From assembly GCA_964423465.1 (NCBI GenBank), contig CAYRFK010000127.1:1-14342 (forward strand): DNA of 14,342 nucleotides, in the 5' to 3' direction. Shown in pieces: positions 12,377 through 14,342 of this stretch (position 1 is its first letter; each line of letters starts with the position of its first letter). The position numbers were made by a program, and so were the translations under genes. Below the pieces are notes generated by a model. That model did not search any database and was not told where the DNA came from. It was given only the letters and a program-made list of their open reading frames with translations. This DNA comes from VGWF01 sp964423465 (GTDB lineage Bacteria; Verrucomicrobiota; Kiritimatiellia; PWTM01).

Positions 12377-14342
12377 TGCGACGCCCGTCCGGATCCCGTT
12401 CTGCACCCGTCCTGGCAGCCGGGTTCGCGGTGGTTTTCGCGTGCGCCGGGCTGACGGTCTGGAATCCGCCGATTCTCCAGGCCCTCTCGCGCCAGGCGCA
12501 TGACCACCTGATCCGCGGCAGGGTCGTGCCGCCGCAGTCGGGGGCCGTGGCGATCGTCGACATCGACGAGGAGAGCCTCGCCGCCGCCGGCCAGTGGCCC
12601 TGGCCCCGAACCATGCTTGCACGGCTGACCGATCGACTCTGGGAGGCCGGCGCCAGTGTGGTCGTATTCGATATCGTCTTCCCCGAGCCGGACCGCACAT
12701 CCCCCGACCAGATCCGCGCACTGTGGAGCCGGCTCTCGGGCGGCCCGGTCGATCTCGGCGCCGCCAGCGGCCTCGAGTCGTTCGATGCCCAATTCGCCGC
12801 TGCCCTCGCCCGCGGCCGGAGCGTCCTGGGCTGCTTCCTGGAACGGAGCCCGGACCCCGTGGATGGCGCAGTCGCGGCGGACGACAGTTACAAGGGCCGG
12901 TTCTTCGAGCGTAACGTGGAGGACCGGTCGCTGCTCCCGCAGGCCCGGGCGATCGTCCATTCGCTGCCCCAACTCGCCGCCGCTTCGTCGGGCGCGTTCT
13001 TCAACACCACGCCCGACGCCGACCGCGTCACGCGCCGGACCCCGCTCGTCTGGGCGCTCGGTCCGGACCGCATCTACCCCTCCCTCGCGCTCGACGCCGT
13101 GCGGCTCCACCTCGGCCTCCGCCAGACCGGACTCTTCTTCGACGCCGAGACCGGCACCCGTATCCGCGAGATCCGCCTGCGCGACCTCTCGATCCCCGTC
13201 GACCACAACGGCCGGCTCGTGCTGAACTACCGCGATCCCGCCGTGCGGTTCCCCACCGTCTCCGCCGCCGCCGTGCTCGACCGCTCGTTCGACCCGGCCG
13301 CGGTCTCCAACCGCATCGTATTCGTCGGCACCTCCGCCGCCGGCCTGAAGGATCTCGTCGCCACGCCGCTCGACGCCGAGTTCCCGGGCGTCGAGGTCCA
13401 TGCGACCGCAGTGGACAACATCCTTGCCGGCGACGCGCTCCGTGAGCAGTCGTGGTTTTTCTACCTCGCCTTCGCCGGCATCCTGATCGGCGGCGGGCTG
13501 GTGACGGTGGCCGCGTGGCGGCTGCGCTCGGGCGCCGCGCTCGGCGTCACGGCGCTGGCAGTCGCCGCGACGATCGGGGTCGCCGCCTGGATGCTCCACA
13601 CCCGGAACCTCGTGATCTCGCCCGCCGAAATCGCCGCCGCCTGCGCGCTCGCCTACTCGGCCGTCACGGCGGTCCGTTACGGCCAGGAGGAGCGCGACCG
13701 CCGCCGCGTTCGCGCCATGTTCGGCACCATGGTCTCCCCCGACGTCCTCCGCTACATGGAGGACCACCCGGAGAGCTTCACGCTCGCGGGCGAACGCCGC
13801 GAGGTCACCGTCCTTTTCAGCGATCTCGCCGGCTTCACCGGCATCTCGGAGCATCTCGAGCCCCGGCGCCTGTCGGAACTGATGAACCGCATCATGACGC
13901 CGCTGACCGAGGCCGTCCTCGCCCGGAAGGGCATGGTGAACAAGTACGTCGGCGACGCCGTGATGGCCGTCTGGAACGCCCCCTTCGACCTCCCCGGCCA
14001 CGCCGCCCACGCCTGCCTCGCCGCCCTCGACATGCACCGGACGCTGGACGCACTGCGCCCCGAACTGCAGGCCGAGTTCGGCTGCGACATCCGCATGCGG
14101 ATCGGCATCAACACCGGCCCCGTCACCGCGGGCAACATGGGCTCCGCGCGCCGCTTCGAATACACGGTGCTCGGCGACACCGTGAACCAGGCGTCGCGGT
14201 TCGAGTCCGAAAACAAGACCCACGGCACCCGCATCCTCGCCGGCGAGGCAACCGTCGCCGCCGCCGGCGACGCCGTCCAGTCCCGCCGCATCGGCAGCGT
14301 CACCATCCGCGGCCGCGCCGCCCCCGTCGCCATCTTCGAACT
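12376..14342 (+). CDS. CHASE2-domain class III adenylate cyclase (3' end beyond the window)
   Basis: This is a membrane receptor-cyclase making cAMP from ATP; 655 residues are visible and the frame is open at the right edge. The ATG at 12376 overlaps the upstream TGA (TGATG), indicating coupled translation. A first membrane helix covers about 12-29. An extracytoplasmic CHASE2 sensor covers about 56-352 (VAIVDIDEESL, GQWPWPRTMLARL, GASVVVFDIVFPEPD, NRIVFVGTSAAGLKD, FPGVEVHATAVDNIL). Three further helices follow at about 359-382, 386-407 and 414-433. The catalytic domain starts near 470. Metal Asp483 (LFSDLAGFT) and Asp527 (KYVGDAVM), adenine-selecting Lys523 and Thr602, and transition-state Asn604 and Arg608 (GDTVNQASR) are all present. 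The Lys/Thr pair is the class IIIb pattern, so an active adenylate rather than guanylate cyclase is expected. The CHASE2 ligand is unknown; the operon suggests the FecR protein or its export state. Confidence 0.92.
   Translation, partial: MRRPSGSRSAPVLAAGFAVVFACAGLTVWNPPILQALSRQAHDHLIRGRVVPPQSGAVAIVDIDEESLAAAGQWPWPRTMLARLTDRLWEAGASVVVFDIVFPEPDRTSPDQIRALWSRLSGGPVDLGAASGLESFDAQFAAALARGRSVLGCFLERSPDPVDGAVAADDSYKGRFFERNVEDRSLLPQARAIVHSLPQLAAASSGAFFNTTPDADRVTRRTPLVWALGPDRIYPSLALDAVRLHLGLRQTGLFFDAETGTRIREIRLRDLSIPVDHNGRLVLNYRDPAVRFPTVSAAAVLDRSFDPAAVSNRIVFVGTSAAGLKDLVATPLDAEFPGVEVHATAVDNILAGDALREQSWFFYLAFAGILIGGGLVTVAAWRLRSGAALGVTALAVAATIGVAAWMLHTRNLVISPAEIAAACALAYSAVTAVRYGQEERDRRRVRAMFGTMVSPDVLRYMEDHPESFTLAGERREVTVLFSDLAGFTGISEHLEPRRLSELMNRIMTPLTEAVLARKGMVNKYVGDAVMAVWNAPFDLPGHAAHACLAALDMHRTLDALRPELQAEFGCDIRMRIGINTGPVTAGNMGSARRFEYTVLGDTVNQASRFESENKTHGTRILAGEATVAAAGDAVQSRRIGSVTIRGRAAPVAIFE

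Noticed and set aside
12334..14223. Minus-strand frame of 629 codons opposite the CHASE2 cyclase
   Set aside because: The plus strand encodes an intact cyclase with all catalytic residues; the reverse frame is a composition artefact.
13801..14342. Guanylate cyclase activity
   Set aside because: The Lys523/Thr602 pair fits adenine selection; the Glu/Cys-type residues of guanylate cyclases are absent.

Overview
The window is GC-rich bacterial DNA (strong G/C at third codon positions) with the gene content of the PVC superphylum. A DUF1549/DUF1553 gene, a DUF1501 gene and a pre-peptidase-C (PPC) domain gene lie together, next to an exported GH29 fucosidase and a LamG protein. Verrucomicrobiota/Kiritimatiellota fits best and Planctomycetota is the alternative. 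This placement is inferred from gene families; no rRNA or tRNA gene is present. Nearly every product carries a signal peptide, so the region serves the cell envelope and polysaccharide use.

Layout. Positions 1-163 hold no identifiable gene, only a short open frame reaching the left edge. An exported alpha-L-fucosidase (164-2236, minus) diverges from a secreted LamG protein (2541-3413, plus) across a 304-bp intergenic region that contains a degenerate heptamer repeat and a possible promoter. The LamG gene converges on a minus-strand cluster read right to left: DUF1549/DUF1553 (8828-7089), Tat-exported DUF1501 (7030-5666) and a large PPC-domain protein (5582-3456). This set is common in the PVC group but its biochemical role is unknown.

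Across a 227-bp divergent region starts a plus-strand operon of three genes: an outer-membrane protein with N-terminal TPRs and a C-terminal beta-barrel resembling DUF560/Slam (type 11 secretion) proteins (9056-10372); a secreted FecR-domain protein with a long Gly-rich linker and a beta-rich C-terminal domain (10391-12376); and a CHASE2-adenylate cyclase cut by the right edge (12376-14342+). Spacings are 18 nt and a 1-nt stop/start overlap.

The most interesting reading is that this operon is a surface-to-cAMP relay. The barrel protein would export or anchor the C-terminal domain of the FecR protein, the FecR domain would stay in the periplasm, and the CHASE2 sensor would read its state and make cAMP. 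The domain calls and operon structure are supported by the sequence; the mechanism is inference. Other notable signals are a G10 homopolymer inside the PPC gene, loss of the usual CxxCH motif in the DUF1549 protein, and a SHOCT-like tail on the LamG protein.
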